Source: Cytophagales bacterium (GTDB taxonomy: Bacteria; Bacteroidota; Bacteroidia; Cytophagales; UBA9547). Taken from it: a DNA stretch of 64,000 nt. Where the stretch lies: contig JAAFIH010000012.1 in NCBI GenBank assembly GCA_013297755.1, forward strand, positions 1 through 64,000, in the 5' to 3' direction. Shown here piece after piece: positions 18,202-28,096 of this stretch (position 1 is its first letter; each line of letters begins with the position of its first letter). The position numbers were made by a program, and so were the translations under genes. The notes beneath the pieces were generated by a model. It was not told the DNA's origin, ran no database searches, and saw only the letters and a program-made list of their open reading frames with translations.

Positions 18202-19605
18202 TTAAATATGCAACGCACGATTTTCGGTAGCTGCCAAACAGGCTTCTTTTACAGCTTCCATATAGGTAGGATGTGCGTGGCTCATGCGACTTACATCCTC
18301 TGCCGATGCCCTATATTCCATGGCGGTTACGGCAGCAGCTATCATATCGGCAGCCCTAGCACCTATGATGTGTACTCCTAAAATTTCGTCAGTAGTTTTA
18401 TCTGCCAAAACTTTCACAAATCCGTCTGTATCCATACTTGCTCGAGCTCTGCCAAGGGCTTTGAATGGGAAACTGCCAGCTTTATAGGCTTTTCCTGCGG
18501 CTTTTAGTTGTTCTTCGGTTTGTCCTACTCCTGCTACCTCTGGCCAAGTATAGACTACTCCTGGAATTAGATTATAATTAATATGTGGTTTTTGTCCAGC
18601 CAATGTTTCGGCTACCATCACACCCTCTTCTTCGGCTTTGTGAGCCAACATGGCACCAGCCACTACATCGCCAATGGCATAAATATTTGGGGTGGCAGTC
18701 TGTAAATGAGCATTTACAGGTATTTTTCCACGATCATCGGCTTTTAAACCAGCGGCCTCAAGTGCCAATCCATCAGTGTAGGCTTTGCGGCCTACAGCTA
18801 CTAAACAATAATCGCCTTTAAAATCGACTTTCTTACCATCCATTGTTTCGGCACTTACAGTAACTTCGCTACCTTTGACACTAGCACCAGTAACTTTATG
18901 AGAAAAATGAAATTCAAATCCAATTTTTGATAACGATTTTTGCAATTCCTTACCCAGAGCTTTGTCCATAGTAGGAATGATACCATCCATATATTCGATG
19001 ACAGTAACTTTGGACCCCAATCGAGCATACACAGAGCCCAACTCTAAGCCTATAACCCCACCACCAATCAAAATAAGATTTTTGGGTATTTCTTTCATTT
19101 TGAGAGCTTCGGTAGAAGTAATAATTCTTTCTTTGTCAATTTTTATAAAAGGTAATTCAGTAGGTTTTGATCCAGTGGCAATAATGATATTTTTTGAAGT
19201 TATATCTTCAGCAGATCCATCAGATTTAGTAATTTTAATCGTGTTTTTATCCTTAAAAGAGCCTACACCTTTGTAGGTCGAAATTTTATTTTTTTTCATT
19301 AAATATACAATACCTTCGGTAGTTTGCTTTACTACTTCGTCTTTGCGAGCAATCATTTGAGGTAAATTTACATTTACAGCCCCTTTTATGTCGATGCCGT
19401 GGGTTGTAAAAGTGTGGGTAGCATTGTGATAATGCTCTGAAGAGTCTAAAAGAGCTTTTGATGGTATACAACCTACGTTGAGGCATGTACCGCCAAAAGT
19501 GTCATATTTTTCTACTAGAGCAGTTTTCATACCCAATTGGGCACAGCGAATGGCTGCTACATATCCACCTGGACCCGAACCAATAACTACTACATCAAAT
19601 TGCAT
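18202..19605 (-). CDS. lpdA: Dihydrolipoyl dehydrogenase
   Basis: A 467-residue FAD-dependent E3 component that reoxidises dihydrolipoamide in 2-oxoacid dehydrogenase complexes and/or the glycine cleavage system. It shows the FAD motif GSGPGGYVAA near the N-terminus, the redox disulfide GGTCLNVGCIPSK (Cys41, Cys46), the NAD-binding GGGVIGLELG, AIGDVV, and the C-terminal HPTYMEA with His445 and Glu450. It is not clustered with E1 or E2 genes; sucA is 13 kb away on the other strand. Convergent with the CHAT gene and divergent from nadD. Confidence 0.95.
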   Translation of the reverse strand: MQFDVVVIGSGPGGYVAAIRCAQLGMKTALVEKYDTFGGTCLNVGCIPSKALLDSSEHYHNATHTFTTHGIDIKGAVNVNLPQMIARKDEVVKQTTEGIVYLMKKNKISTYKGVGSFKDKNTIKITKSDGSAEDITSKNIIIATGSKPTELPFIKIDKERIITSTEALKMKEIPKNLILIGGGVIGLELGSVYARLGSKVTVIEYMDGIIPTMDKALGKELQKSLSKIGFEFHFSHKVTGASVKGSEVTVSAETMDGKKVDFKGDYCLVAVGRKAYTDGLALEAAGLKADDRGKIPVNAHLQTATPNIYAIGDVVAGAMLAHKAEEEGVMVAETLAGQKPHINYNLIPGVVYTWPEVAGVGQTEEQLKAAGKAYKAGSFPFKALGRARASMDTDGFVKVLADKTTDEILGVHIIGARAADMIAAAVTAMEYRASAEDVSRMSHAHPTYMEAVKEACLAATENRALHI

Positions 19606-19769
19606 AATATATAAGTGATAATGTTTAAAATTCTTTTTTATGCGAATGTAAATGGTTTATATCAAAACAAAAAAAATATTCTATTTTTTGTAGTAAACTT
19701 TTAAAAATATTTTTTTTTTGATTGAATTATAATCAATTTACAGACCAGATTTTTAAAATTCTATCATTT

Positions 19770-20345
19770 ATGCACATAGGTTTGCTTTTTGGATCATTTA
19801 ATCCCATCCACATTGGACATTTAATAATTGCAAATTCTATGCTCGATTTTGCTAAACTAGATGAGGTTTGGCTTGTAATAACTCCACAAAATCCTCATAA
19901 AATCAATTCCTTATTAGTAGATAAATTTTTGAGACTTCAAATGGTAGAATTGGCCATTGATGATAATCCAAAATTAAAAGCATCTACCATAGAATTTGAT
20001 ATGCCTCAGCCCAATTATACCATCAATACATTGAATAAATTAGTCGAAAATTACCCCAATTTTAAGTTTTCACTTTTGATAGGGGAGGATAATCTGACGA
20101 GTTTTGATACTTGGAAAGACGCAAAATCTATAAAAGAAAATTTTAAAATATGGGTATATCCACGTCTGAATCAATCTAACTTAACTTCCCAACCTCATCC
20201 AAACATTTCAGTTTTTCCATGCCCAAAAATAGAAATATCTTCTACTTATATTCGTAATAATATCAAAAATAATTGCTCTATAAAATATCTTGTTACAAAA
20301 GATGTAGAACAGTTTATTATTATGAATCATCTTTATGGTAAATAA
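19770..20345 (+). CDS. nadD: Nicotinate-nucleotide adenylyltransferase
   Basis: From ATG 19770 the product has 191 residues and begins MHIGLLFGSFNPIHIGH, the nucleotidyltransferase GxFxPxHxGH signature at its usual position. The C-terminal ISSTYIRNN is the conserved ISSTxIR box. It transfers AMP to nicotinate mononucleotide in NAD synthesis. An in-frame TTG at 19722 would add 16 residues ahead of the conserved start and is not favoured. It lies about 90 bases before aroA on the same strand. Confidence 0.93.
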   Translation: MHIGLLFGSFNPIHIGHLIIANSMLDFAKLDEVWLVITPQNPHKINSLLVDKFLRLQMVELAIDDNPKLKASTIEFDMPQPNYTINTLNKLVENYPNFKFSLLIGEDNLTSFDTWKDAKSIKENFKIWVYPRLNQSNLTSQPHPNISVFPCPKIEISSTYIRNNIKNNCSIKYLVTKDVEQFIIMNHLYGK

Positions 20346-20436
20346 TATTTTTTTATACCCAAAATTTCAATTATAATTTTAATTATCATATATTTTTACG
20401 ACTTTTGCACCCTCAAAAAATTGCGTACTATACCTT

Positions 20437-21669
20437 ATGAGCAAAATTAAAATATCGCATCCTACCAAGAAAGTAAAACAAACCATACATTTGGCTTCGT
20501 CCAAAAGCGAAAGCAATAGGGCCTTGATTATCAATGCTTTGTGCGATTTTCAATGTGATATTCAAAATATTTCTTCTGCCAGAGATAGCGTAACTATGCA
20601 ACGATTATTAAATAGTACTGAAACCACTCTTGATGTAATAGATGCTGGTACAACTATGAGATTTCTTACTTCTTATTTAAGTTTGAAAGGACACGATAAA
20701 ATACTTACTGGCACTGCTAGGATGTGCGAAAGGCCAATAGCATTGCTTGTAGACGCTTTACGAAATTTAGGAGCCGAAATAGACTATTTAAAAGAAGAGG
20801 GTTTTCCACCCATTAAAATTAAAGGATTAAAAAAACAGATTAGTAATAAAATAACCATTCGTGGAGATGTAAGTAGTCAATATATTTCTAGTTTATTGAT
20901 GATAGCACCACTTTTGCCCGATGGATTAATATTAGAATTGACAGGCGAAATTGGCTCAAAACCTTACATTTCTATGACCCTGCAAATGATGGCTGATTTT
21001 GGTATAAAATATAGTTTTGTGGGTAACATTATTACTGTTCAAAACCAAAAATATATTCCTACAAAATTCTATGTAGAATCAGATTGGTCGGGTGCAAGTT
21101 ATTGGTACATAGTGGCTGCATTGGCCCAAGAAGCTGAAATTGAGCTGGTTGGTCTCAAAAAAAATTCGCTTCAAGGAGATGCAGAAATTGCCAAAATCAT
21201 GGAAAAACTAGGTGTAAAAACCCAATTCAATAACAATTCTATTACAATTACTAAAAATGTAGCTATTGCAAAAAAAATTGATATTGATTTTACTGATTGC
21301 CCAGATATTGCTCAAACTTTGGCTGTAATTTGTGGTGGTATTGATACAATTCTTACTATGACTGGTGTCGAAAGTTTGAAAATCAAAGAAACTGATAGAC
21401 TTTTTGCTCTAAAAACAGAATTAGCTAAAATTGGGGTGGCGGTTGCCGAAAAAACTACAAATCATGCTTATACAGTATCTAATAAAGTAAATTTTAGTAC
21501 TTTGCCCACATTTGCTACCTACAAAGATCATCGCATGGCTATGGCTTTTGCACCACTGGCATTGTTGCATGATGTCGTGATAGAAAATCCAGATGTAGTT
21601 GTCAAATCTTACCCAAGTTTCTGGGATGATTTGAAATTAGCGGGTTTTGTAATTGAAGAATTAGTGTAA
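20437..21669 (+). CDS. aroA: 3-phosphoshikimate 1-carboxyvinyltransferase (EPSP synthase)
   Basis: A 410-residue enzyme of the shikimate pathway joining PEP to shikimate 3-phosphate. Conserved blocks are SKSESNRALIINAL, DAGTTMRFLTSYL, RGDVSSQYISSLLM, ESDWSGASYW, DCPDIAQTLAV, KETDRLFAL and YKDHRMAMAFA. The length is slightly under the usual 425-430, consistent with Bacteroidota forms. It follows nadD and converges with the DUF2520 gene, 4 bases apart. No other aro gene is in the window. Confidence 0.95.
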   Translation: MSKIKISHPTKKVKQTIHLASSKSESNRALIINALCDFQCDIQNISSARDSVTMQRLLNSTETTLDVIDAGTTMRFLTSYLSLKGHDKILTGTARMCERPIALLVDALRNLGAEIDYLKEEGFPPIKIKGLKKQISNKITIRGDVSSQYISSLLMIAPLLPDGLILELTGEIGSKPYISMTLQMMADFGIKYSFVGNIITVQNQKYIPTKFYVESDWSGASYWYIVAALAQEAEIELVGLKKNSLQGDAEIAKIMEKLGVKTQFNNNSITITKNVAIAKKIDIDFTDCPDIAQTLAVICGGIDTILTMTGVESLKIKETDRLFALKTELAKIGVAVAEKTTNHAYTVSNKVNFSTLPTFATYKDHRMAMAFAPLALLHDVVIENPDVVVKSYPSFWDDLKLAGFVIEELV

Positions 21670-21673
21670 TTAT

Positions 21674-22447
21674 TTATTGAATTTTAATTATATTTTCTGA
21701 TAACAACTTATATAAATTAGTCATTGTTGGGTGTTGCTTCAACAATTCTAAATGATTTTGGATTGTACTAAAATCTTTGCGATTGGCGGGCCCAGTTTGG
21801 GCTATTTTAGGATGCGATACGCTCAAGGCTTTTTGAGTTGTAGCCTCTATTAGTGGTTTTAAGAGTTCAAATGACAAACCGTTTTGTTCTAATAAATCGT
21901 AAGAAATTGCATATAAATGATTTGTGAAATTGCAAGCAAATACAGCAGCTAAGTGTAATATTTTCCTGTCGTTAGAGTCGTAAAAGGCCACATTTTCGCA
22001 AATACTAAAGGCAATTTTTTCTAATAATTTTTCGGTATTTTCATCAGATGCCTCTATACAAATAGGTGTTTTTTTTATATCTAAAGTAGCAAATTTTGAA
22101 AAAGTTTGCAATGGATAGAATACACCATAATGACTAAAACTTTTGTTCTCAAAAATATCCATTGCTACAGTCCCAGAAGTATGCATAATAGTAATATTTT
22201 CTGGAAAAGTAATACTATTTAAAATTACTTGCAGTACATCGTCTGGCAAAGAAATAAAAAATATATCTGCTGTAGAATGTCTAAAATCAAGTTGATTGGT
22301 GGGTTTGGCATCGTACAATTTTTGACTCAAGGCTTTGGCATGGGTTATATTTCTGCTGTAAACATCTGTAATTTGATGGCCATTTTTATCCAAAGCCTGT
22401 GCTAAATGGTAGGCCACATTACCAGCACCAACAAATGCTATTTTCAT
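21674..22447 (-). CDS. Rossmann-like and DUF2520 domain protein
   Basis: A 257-residue protein. The N-terminal Rossmann segment starts MKIAFVGAGNVAYHLAQAL (GxGxxxxHL dinucleotide motif), continues with FISLPDDVL and MHTSGT, and the C-terminal half is the all-helical DUF2520 domain (HLAAVFACNFTNHLYAISY...). The architecture resembles NADP-dependent oxidoreductases of the 6-phosphogluconate dehydrogenase fold. The substrate is unknown. It is divergent from the anmK operon, with about 110 bases of shared upstream sequence. Confidence 0.87.
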   Translation of the reverse strand: MKIAFVGAGNVAYHLAQALDKNGHQITDVYSRNITHAKALSQKLYDAKPTNQLDFRHSTADIFFISLPDDVLQVILNSITFPENITIMHTSGTVAMDIFENKSFSHYGVFYPLQTFSKFATLDIKKTPICIEASDENTEKLLEKIAFSICENVAFYDSNDRKILHLAAVFACNFTNHLYAISYDLLEQNGLSFELLKPLIEATTQKALSVSHPKIAQTGPANRKDFSTIQNHLELLKQHPTMTNLYKLLSENIIKIQ

Positions 22448-22469
22448 TCTATTTTTTTTATAAATATAC

Positions 22470-22477
22470 TATATTTG
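22470..22477 (+). promoter_or_regulatory. Candidate -7 element for the anmK-mre operon
   Basis: TATATTTG is a full match to TAnnTTTG. The predicted start near 22484 gives a leader of about 75 bases before anmK. No good -33 TTG is seen, so this is tentative. Confidence 0.4.
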
Positions 22478-22558
22478 TAAAAAAATGAAATAATTTTTTT
22501 TAGAAGTTGCCTTTTTCTTTGATAGATTTTTAAAACAAGTAAATTATTTTTATATAAA

Positions 22559-23644
22559 ATGCCAGAAACTTACTACACTTCAAATGTTTTTTATGTTATA
22601 GGATTGATGTCAGGCACATCATTGGATGGCTTAGACATAGCCTATTGTAAATTTGAAATTTCAAATAATGAAAATCCTAAATATGAGATAATTTTTGCAG
22701 AAACAATCAAATATAGTAATGAAATAAAACAAATTTTTTTAGATTCTGAACATGTTTCTGGTTTAGTTTTTGCTTTAAATGATCGAAAAATAGGAGATTT
22801 TTTTGGAACAGAAGTCAAAAAATTTATTTTAAAATATTCAATTTCAAGAGTTGATTTTGTGGCATCTCACGGGCATACAATTTTTCATCAGATTGACAAA
22901 AAACTTACTGTTCAGTTGGGGCATGGTGCCAATTTGGCTGCTGCTTGTGGTTTGCCTGTGGTTTGTGATTTTCGTACTTTGGATGTAGCTTTGGGCGGGC
23001 AGGGGGCTCCATTAGTGCCTATTGGCGACCAATTATTATTTTCTGACTATTTTTATTGTTTAAATCTAGGTGGAATCGCCAACATTTCGTTTCAAAATCA
23101 ACAAAACCAAAGAATAGCTTATGATATTTGTCCTTGCAATTTGCCATTAAATTATTTAACAAAATTATTACTAAAAGAGTATGATGATAAAGGTAGCTTA
23201 GCTGCCAATGGAACAATTAAAGATGAGATGCTCACAAAGTTAAATTTATTGCCTTTTTATACCCAAAATGAACCAAAATCGCTTGGTAAAGAATGGTTTT
23301 TGCACTATTTTTTACCCATTTTAGAAATAGATTTACATTCCATTCAAGATATATTGGCCACAGTATGCGAACATATAGCAATACAAATTGGTAAACAAAT
23401 AAAAGAACACTCAAAAAATCTTTTTATTACTGGCGGTGGAGCTTTCAATGATTTTTTGGTGCAACGAATCAAATATTATTGTCCTTGCAAAGTGATAATT
23501 CCTGATGAAAAAGTGATAAATTTTAAAGAAGCCATTATATTTGCATGGCTTGGTGTGTTGAGGTGGCAAAATATGACCAATACATTGCAATCTGTAACTG
23601 GTGCTTCTGCCGATTCTGTGGGTGGTTGTGTATATTTAAGATAA
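22559..23644 (+). CDS. anmK: Anhydro-N-acetylmuramic acid kinase
   Basis: A 361-residue kinase that hydrolyses and phosphorylates 1,6-anhydroMurNAc released in cell-wall turnover. It shows the phosphate-binding GLMSGTSLDGLDIAY near the N-terminus, SHGHTIFHQ, GGQGAPLVPIGD, LNLGGIANIS and FITGGGAFNDFL, the diagnostic AnmK blocks. It is the first gene of the long envelope run; mreC starts 6 bases after its stop, so the cell-wall recycling and rod-shape genes are probably cotranscribed. Confidence 0.95.
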   Translation: MPETYYTSNVFYVIGLMSGTSLDGLDIAYCKFEISNNENPKYEIIFAETIKYSNEIKQIFLDSEHVSGLVFALNDRKIGDFFGTEVKKFILKYSISRVDFVASHGHTIFHQIDKKLTVQLGHGANLAAACGLPVVCDFRTLDVALGGQGAPLVPIGDQLLFSDYFYCLNLGGIANISFQNQQNQRIAYDICPCNLPLNYLTKLLLKEYDDKGSLAANGTIKDEMLTKLNLLPFYTQNEPKSLGKEWFLHYFLPILEIDLHSIQDILATVCEHIAIQIGKQIKEHSKNLFITGGGAFNDFLVQRIKYYCPCKVIIPDEKVINFKEAIIFAWLGVLRWQNMTNTLQSVTGASADSVGGCVYLR

Positions 23645-23650
23645 AAATAG

Positions 23651-24514
23651 GTGAATAAACTAATTCAATTTCTTTTTCAAAGAGTCAATTTTATACTTTT
23701 TATTTTACTTGAAATTATAGCCTTGGTTCTTTATTTTTCTAATAATGCTTACCAAGGTGCAGCGTTTTTTAATTCCTCAAATGCCATATCTGGCACTATT
23801 TTGGATTTTTCTAGTTCTACCAGAGATTATATATATCTACAAGACATCAACAACACACTGGCTGCCGAAAATTCTTACCTTAGAAAACAACTCAATTCCA
23901 ACAAAATTAATAAAGAAATGTATGCAAGTCTTGCTAAAGACACCACAAGAGCCCAAAAATATGATTTTACTCCAGCAAAAGTTATCAATAATTCTACTGA
24001 TAAATTGTATAATTTTATTACTATCAACAAGGGTGCAAACGACAGTATTTTTCCTGGAATGGGCGTAGTATGTGCCTTTGGTGTGGTAGGCAAAGTAAAA
24101 TCAAGTTCTAAAAATTATGCCACTATTACATCTTTGTTGCACAAAGATATGCTTATATCATCAAAATTGAAAAGAAATGGAGCTATAGGCTCACTCAGAT
24201 GGGATGGAAACAACCCAAGTATGGCCAAATTGCAGTTTATTCCCAGACACTTGGAAGTAAAAAAAGGCGATACCATTGTGTCTTCAGAATATAATTCTAT
24301 TTTCCCAGAAGGCGAAATGATAGGTAAAGTTACATCCATTTTGATAAAAGGAGATGAAAATTTTTACACATTAAATGTAAGATTATCAACAGATTTTTCA
24401 AAACTTTCTTATGTGTATGTTATCAAAAATAGATTTAAAGCCGAGCAAGATAGCCTCGAATTATTAAATTCGGCCATTAAAATAGAAACTAAAAATACCA
24501 AAACTAAAAAATGA
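23651..24514 (+). CDS. mreC: Rod shape-determining protein MreC
   Basis: A 287-residue inner-membrane protein with one transmembrane segment (about residues 10-28), a short coiled coil (about 55-85, AAENSYLRKQLNS) and the periplasmic beta-rich MreC domain with INKGANDSIFPGMGVV and VVGKVKSSSKNYATITSLLH. It scaffolds the elongasome between cytoplasmic MreB and periplasmic partners. The start codon is GTG, six bases after anmK, and the stop overlaps the mreD start by four bases (ATGA). mreB is not in the window. Confidence 0.93.
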   Translation: MNKLIQFLFQRVNFILFILLEIIALVLYFSNNAYQGAAFFNSSNAISGTILDFSSSTRDYIYLQDINNTLAAENSYLRKQLNSNKINKEMYASLAKDTTRAQKYDFTPAKVINNSTDKLYNFITINKGANDSIFPGMGVVCAFGVVGKVKSSSKNYATITSLLHKDMLISSKLKRNGAIGSLRWDGNNPSMAKLQFIPRHLEVKKGDTIVSSEYNSIFPEGEMIGKVTSILIKGDENFYTLNVRLSTDFSKLSYVYVIKNRFKAEQDSLELLNSAIKIETKNTKTKK

Positions 24515-25026
24515 AACAAAACGAACTCATCAAAATAGCCATTTCGTTTATTGTTTTTGTGCTTTTACATACCCTTTTGTTCAAACATTTCGTGTTTTTG
24601 GATGTGGCATTATGTTTTTTGTATATTGGGTTTATTCTTACTTTACCTATCTCTATTCCAATGCCAATTTTGTTGTTTGTTGGGTTTTTTACAGGATTTT
24701 TTGTAGATTTATTTTATGATACCATTGGCATACACATTGCTGCTACACTTATTATTGTTTACATAAAACCAAGATTTGTTGCCTTACTTACTCCTTTGGG
24801 TGGTTATGATGAAATCAATGATATTTCTATCGAATCTATGGGAATGAGGCGTTTTATTACGTATTGTTTTATCATCATTTTTATACATTCTTTTGTTGTT
24901 TTTTTTATGGAATCGGCAGGATTTAGTTTTTTTTACATGACAATCTTAAAAACATTTTTTACTTCAATTCTTACTTGCTTATTTGTTGTTTTGATACAAT
25001 ATATTATTTTTACTCCAAAGAATTAA
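24511..25026 (+). CDS. mreD: Rod shape-determining protein MreD
   Basis: A 171-residue highly hydrophobic protein with five to six predicted membrane helices. It has the MreD pattern of a basic N-terminus, FVFLDVALCFLYIGFIL and GFFTGFFVDLFYDTIGIHIAAT. The sequence is poorly conserved in the family; overlap with mreC makes the assignment firm. In many Bacteroidota mreD is followed by genes for PBP2 and RodA, which are absent here; a TPR gene follows instead after a gap of about 75 bases. Confidence 0.88.
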   Translation: MKQNELIKIAISFIVFVLLHTLLFKHFVFLDVALCFLYIGFILTLPISIPMPILLFVGFFTGFFVDLFYDTIGIHIAATLIIVYIKPRFVALLTPLGGYDEINDISIESMGMRRFITYCFIIIFIHSFVVFFMESAGFSFFYMTILKTFFTSILTCLFVVLIQYIIFTPKN

Positions 25027-25102
25027 ACAAGTTTTGGTATCCATTTACGTTATGTGGATATGTTGATGTAAAATATTTGCAAATTTGAATCGTTCAAATA
25101 TA

Positions 25103-28096
25103 ATGCTGAAGAAAATATTTTTTTTATTATGTATTTATTTTTTTAATTGCACGGCTCAATTAAATTTATTTCAATCAGAAAATGAAGATAAATTGTTTAA
25201 TGAAGCTAAGGAATATCTTTTTTTGGGCAAATTTTCGGCCGCTTATGAATCTTTTCAGTCTTTTAGTGCCAAATATCCAAATCAAATAAAGTCAGTAGAT
25301 GCTCAATATTATATCGCAAATTGTGCCTTGGAGTTGAATCATAGCAATGCTGTGGCCTTGATGAAGATTTTCTTAGAAAATTATCCAAACCATAATAAAT
25401 CTGTATTTGCAAATTTTGATATTGGAAATTATTATTTTAAACAAAAAAATTACTCCAAAACAGTAGAATACCTTTCGCAAGTAGACAATACAGTGTTGGA
25501 TAGTGAAAACAAAATAGAGTCAAATTTTAAACTTGCCTATTCTTACTTGAATCTTAAAAATTATGACAAAGCTGCTACTGTTTTTCAAAGATTGAAAATA
25601 GAAAAAAATAAATATCAATTTGCAGCAAATTATTATCTGGGCTTTATTTTTTACAAAAAAGACCAATTTGATTATGCTGAAACACATCTTGTAAAAGCGG
25701 CCGAAAATCAATCTTATGCTCGTATAGTTCCAGTTTTGCTTGCCAACTGTTATCTCAAACAGTTAAAATACGATACTTTAATTAAATATTGTGAAACACA
25801 ATTAGAATTAAATGATAACAAAAAGGGACTTGAAGATTTATATTTATTACTTGCTGAAGGGTATTTTCATAAACAACAATGGGACAAAGCCATAAAAAAT
25901 TTCGATTCTTATTTTTCTTCTACAAATCTTACCAATGATTTAGCACAGTTTAGGTATGGTATTTGTGCATACAAGACCGAAGACTACAACAAAGCCATAC
26001 AGTTTTTGAAAAAAACTGCCGAAAAAAACGACACTATTGGTCATAATTCTGCCTATTACTTAGGTCTGACTTGGTTGCAATTAGGCAATAAAACTTTTGC
26101 TTTTAATGCTTTTAATCAAGCTAGAAAAATGACATTTAATAAAAAAGTGGCACAACAAGCCAGTCTCGAATATGTAAAAGTAGGCATGGAATTAGAAAAA
26201 TTTCAAGATGTAATTGCTGGTTGTAAAGAATATTTATATAATAATCAAAATGGAAGTTTTGTACACAACGAAATCAACGATGTGCTTGGCGAGGCTTACC
26301 TGCACACCAACGACTATGCCACTGCCATCAAACATATAGAAGGCATGAAATTCAAATCTGGGAATGTTAATAAAACTTACCAATTAGTAACTCATTATTA
26401 TGCTATACAACTCTACAACAATGATAAATACAACGAAGCTATTGAATCTTTTGAAAAATCCTTGGCCAATGATTTTAATAGAGAAACCTCCCTTATCAAT
26501 CATTATTATTTGGCAGAATCTTACATTCAAACAAAACAAGAAGAGAAAGCCATAGAAAATTTTGATAAAATAATAAAACATACCGCCAAAATAAGTCCAG
26601 AGTTGTTTGCTCGTAGTTTTTATGGACTTGGATATATATATTTCAATAAATCAGATTATTCTAAAGCACAAATTTATTTTAAAGATTACCTAGATGAGCA
26701 AAAAAATGAAACTAATAAAAACATGCTCAACGATGGATTTATTAGATATGCAGATTGTTTGTATGCTGCCAAAAAAATGGTAGATGCACTTAAATATTAC
26801 GACAAACCCATAGAAAATCAAGCTCCCAATGATTTAGATTATTGCTATTTACAAAAAGGAATAATTTTGGCAGCCATCAATAAAAATGAAGAGGCAAAAA
26901 GTAAGTTAAATATCATTATTCAAAATTATCCTACTTCAAATTATTACGATGATGCACTTTTTAATTTTGGTCTTATTGATTTTGAATCTACCAACTACCC
27001 ATCGGCCGTAACTGCCTTTACAGATATAATCAATGCCAATAAATCTGATATATATGTGCCACTTGCCCTCCAAAAACGAGCTATTGCCATGTATAATCTC
27101 AAAAATTATGATTTATCGGCACAAGATTATCAAACTATTTTAAATAAATATCCATCTCATAAAGTTGCCTCTAGTGCAGTGCTTGGCTTGCAAGAAGCCT
27201 TGAACCAGCTTGGCAAAGCCGACCAAATGGATACGCTTCTAGCCACTTACAAATCTTTGAATCCCAACGATGTAAGCATCGAAAAAGTAGAATTTGAAAA
27301 TTGTAAAACACTATATTTTGAACAAAAATATGCTGATGTTATTTCTAAATCTAATAAATTTATAAACCAACATCCAAACAGTGTTTATATGGGTGATGTG
27401 AAATATTTTTTGGCAGATGCTTATTCTAAATCAGAAAATAAACCAATGGCCAAAACTTACTTTGAAGAGGTATATAGTTCTGGTAAAAGCACTTTTTTCA
27501 ATAAAACACTGCAACGTCTAGCAGAAATAAATTTTGAAAATAAAGATCACAAAACATCTTTGCTTTATTATAGAAAATTAAATCAGCTGGCGGCTAATAA
27601 AAAAGAACTTTCGCAAAGTTGGAGTGGACTAATGCAAAATTATTACGAATTAGCTATGTATGATAGTTCTAGGTTTTTTGCTTCTGAAAACCTCAAAAAC
27701 ACTTCTTCATCTATTGTTATCAATAATAAATCTTTGCTTTTTTTAGCAAAAAATTCATTGGCTCAATCCAATCCTGTGGCACAAGACGAGTTGCTTCAAT
27801 GTTTAAATACCGCCACAGATATACATGGAGCAGAAGCTGCATATTTACTTGCCAAAAATTTGCATGAATCCAAAAAATTTAAAAGTTCTTTAGAAATATT
27901 ATTTCATCTCAATAAAAAATATATTTCTTACTATAAATGGATAGATAAATCATATATGCTTATTGCAGATAATTATATTGAAATGCAAGAATTGTATCAA
28001 GCCAAAGCCACCCTTATATCTATCATTGAAAAAGCCAAAGACCCAGAAATTTCTAATCAAGCAAAACTAAAACTCGAAAAAATAGATATTCAGTGA
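25103..28096 (+). CDS. Large exported tetratricopeptide repeat protein
   Basis: A 997-residue protein with a signal peptide from ATG 25103 (MLKKIFFLLCIYFFNCTAQ); the upstream in-frame TTG at 25085 is less likely. Nearly the whole mature chain is TPR units, with typical pairs such as AQYYIANCALELN, YYLGFIFYKKDQFDYAETHLVKAA and DDALFNFGLIDFE. Lengths and spacing match TPR solenoids used as periplasmic or outer-membrane scaffolds. The stop overlaps the next gene's GTG by four bases (GTGA), so it is translationally coupled to the outer-membrane barrel gene and the two products probably act together (inference). Confidence 0.87.
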   Translation: MLKKIFFLLCIYFFNCTAQLNLFQSENEDKLFNEAKEYLFLGKFSAAYESFQSFSAKYPNQIKSVDAQYYIANCALELNHSNAVALMKIFLENYPNHNKSVFANFDIGNYYFKQKNYSKTVEYLSQVDNTVLDSENKIESNFKLAYSYLNLKNYDKAATVFQRLKIEKNKYQFAANYYLGFIFYKKDQFDYAETHLVKAAENQSYARIVPVLLANCYLKQLKYDTLIKYCETQLELNDNKKGLEDLYLLLAEGYFHKQQWDKAIKNFDSYFSSTNLTNDLAQFRYGICAYKTEDYNKAIQFLKKTAEKNDTIGHNSAYYLGLTWLQLGNKTFAFNAFNQARKMTFNKKVAQQASLEYVKVGMELEKFQDVIAGCKEYLYNNQNGSFVHNEINDVLGEAYLHTNDYATAIKHIEGMKFKSGNVNKTYQLVTHYYAIQLYNNDKYNEAIESFEKSLANDFNRETSLINHYYLAESYIQTKQEEKAIENFDKIIKHTAKISPELFARSFYGLGYIYFNKSDYSKAQIYFKDYLDEQKNETNKNMLNDGFIRYADCLYAAKKMVDALKYYDKPIENQAPNDLDYCYLQKGIILAAINKNEEAKSKLNIIIQNYPTSNYYDDALFNFGLIDFESTNYPSAVTAFTDIINANKSDIYVPLALQKRAIAMYNLKNYDLSAQDYQTILNKYPSHKVASSAVLGLQEALNQLGKADQMDTLLATYKSLNPNDVSIEKVEFENCKTLYFEQKYADVISKSNKFINQHPNSVYMGDVKYFLADAYSKSENKPMAKTYFEEVYSSGKSTFFNKTLQRLAEINFENKDHKTSLLYYRKLNQLAANKKELSQSWSGLMQNYYELAMYDSSRFFASENLKNTSSSIVINNKSLLFLAKNSLAQSNPVAQDELLQCLNTATDIHGAEAAYLLAKNLHESKKFKSSLEILFHLNKKYISYYKWIDKSYMLIADNYIEMQELYQAKATLISIIEKAKDPEISNQAKLKLEKIDIQ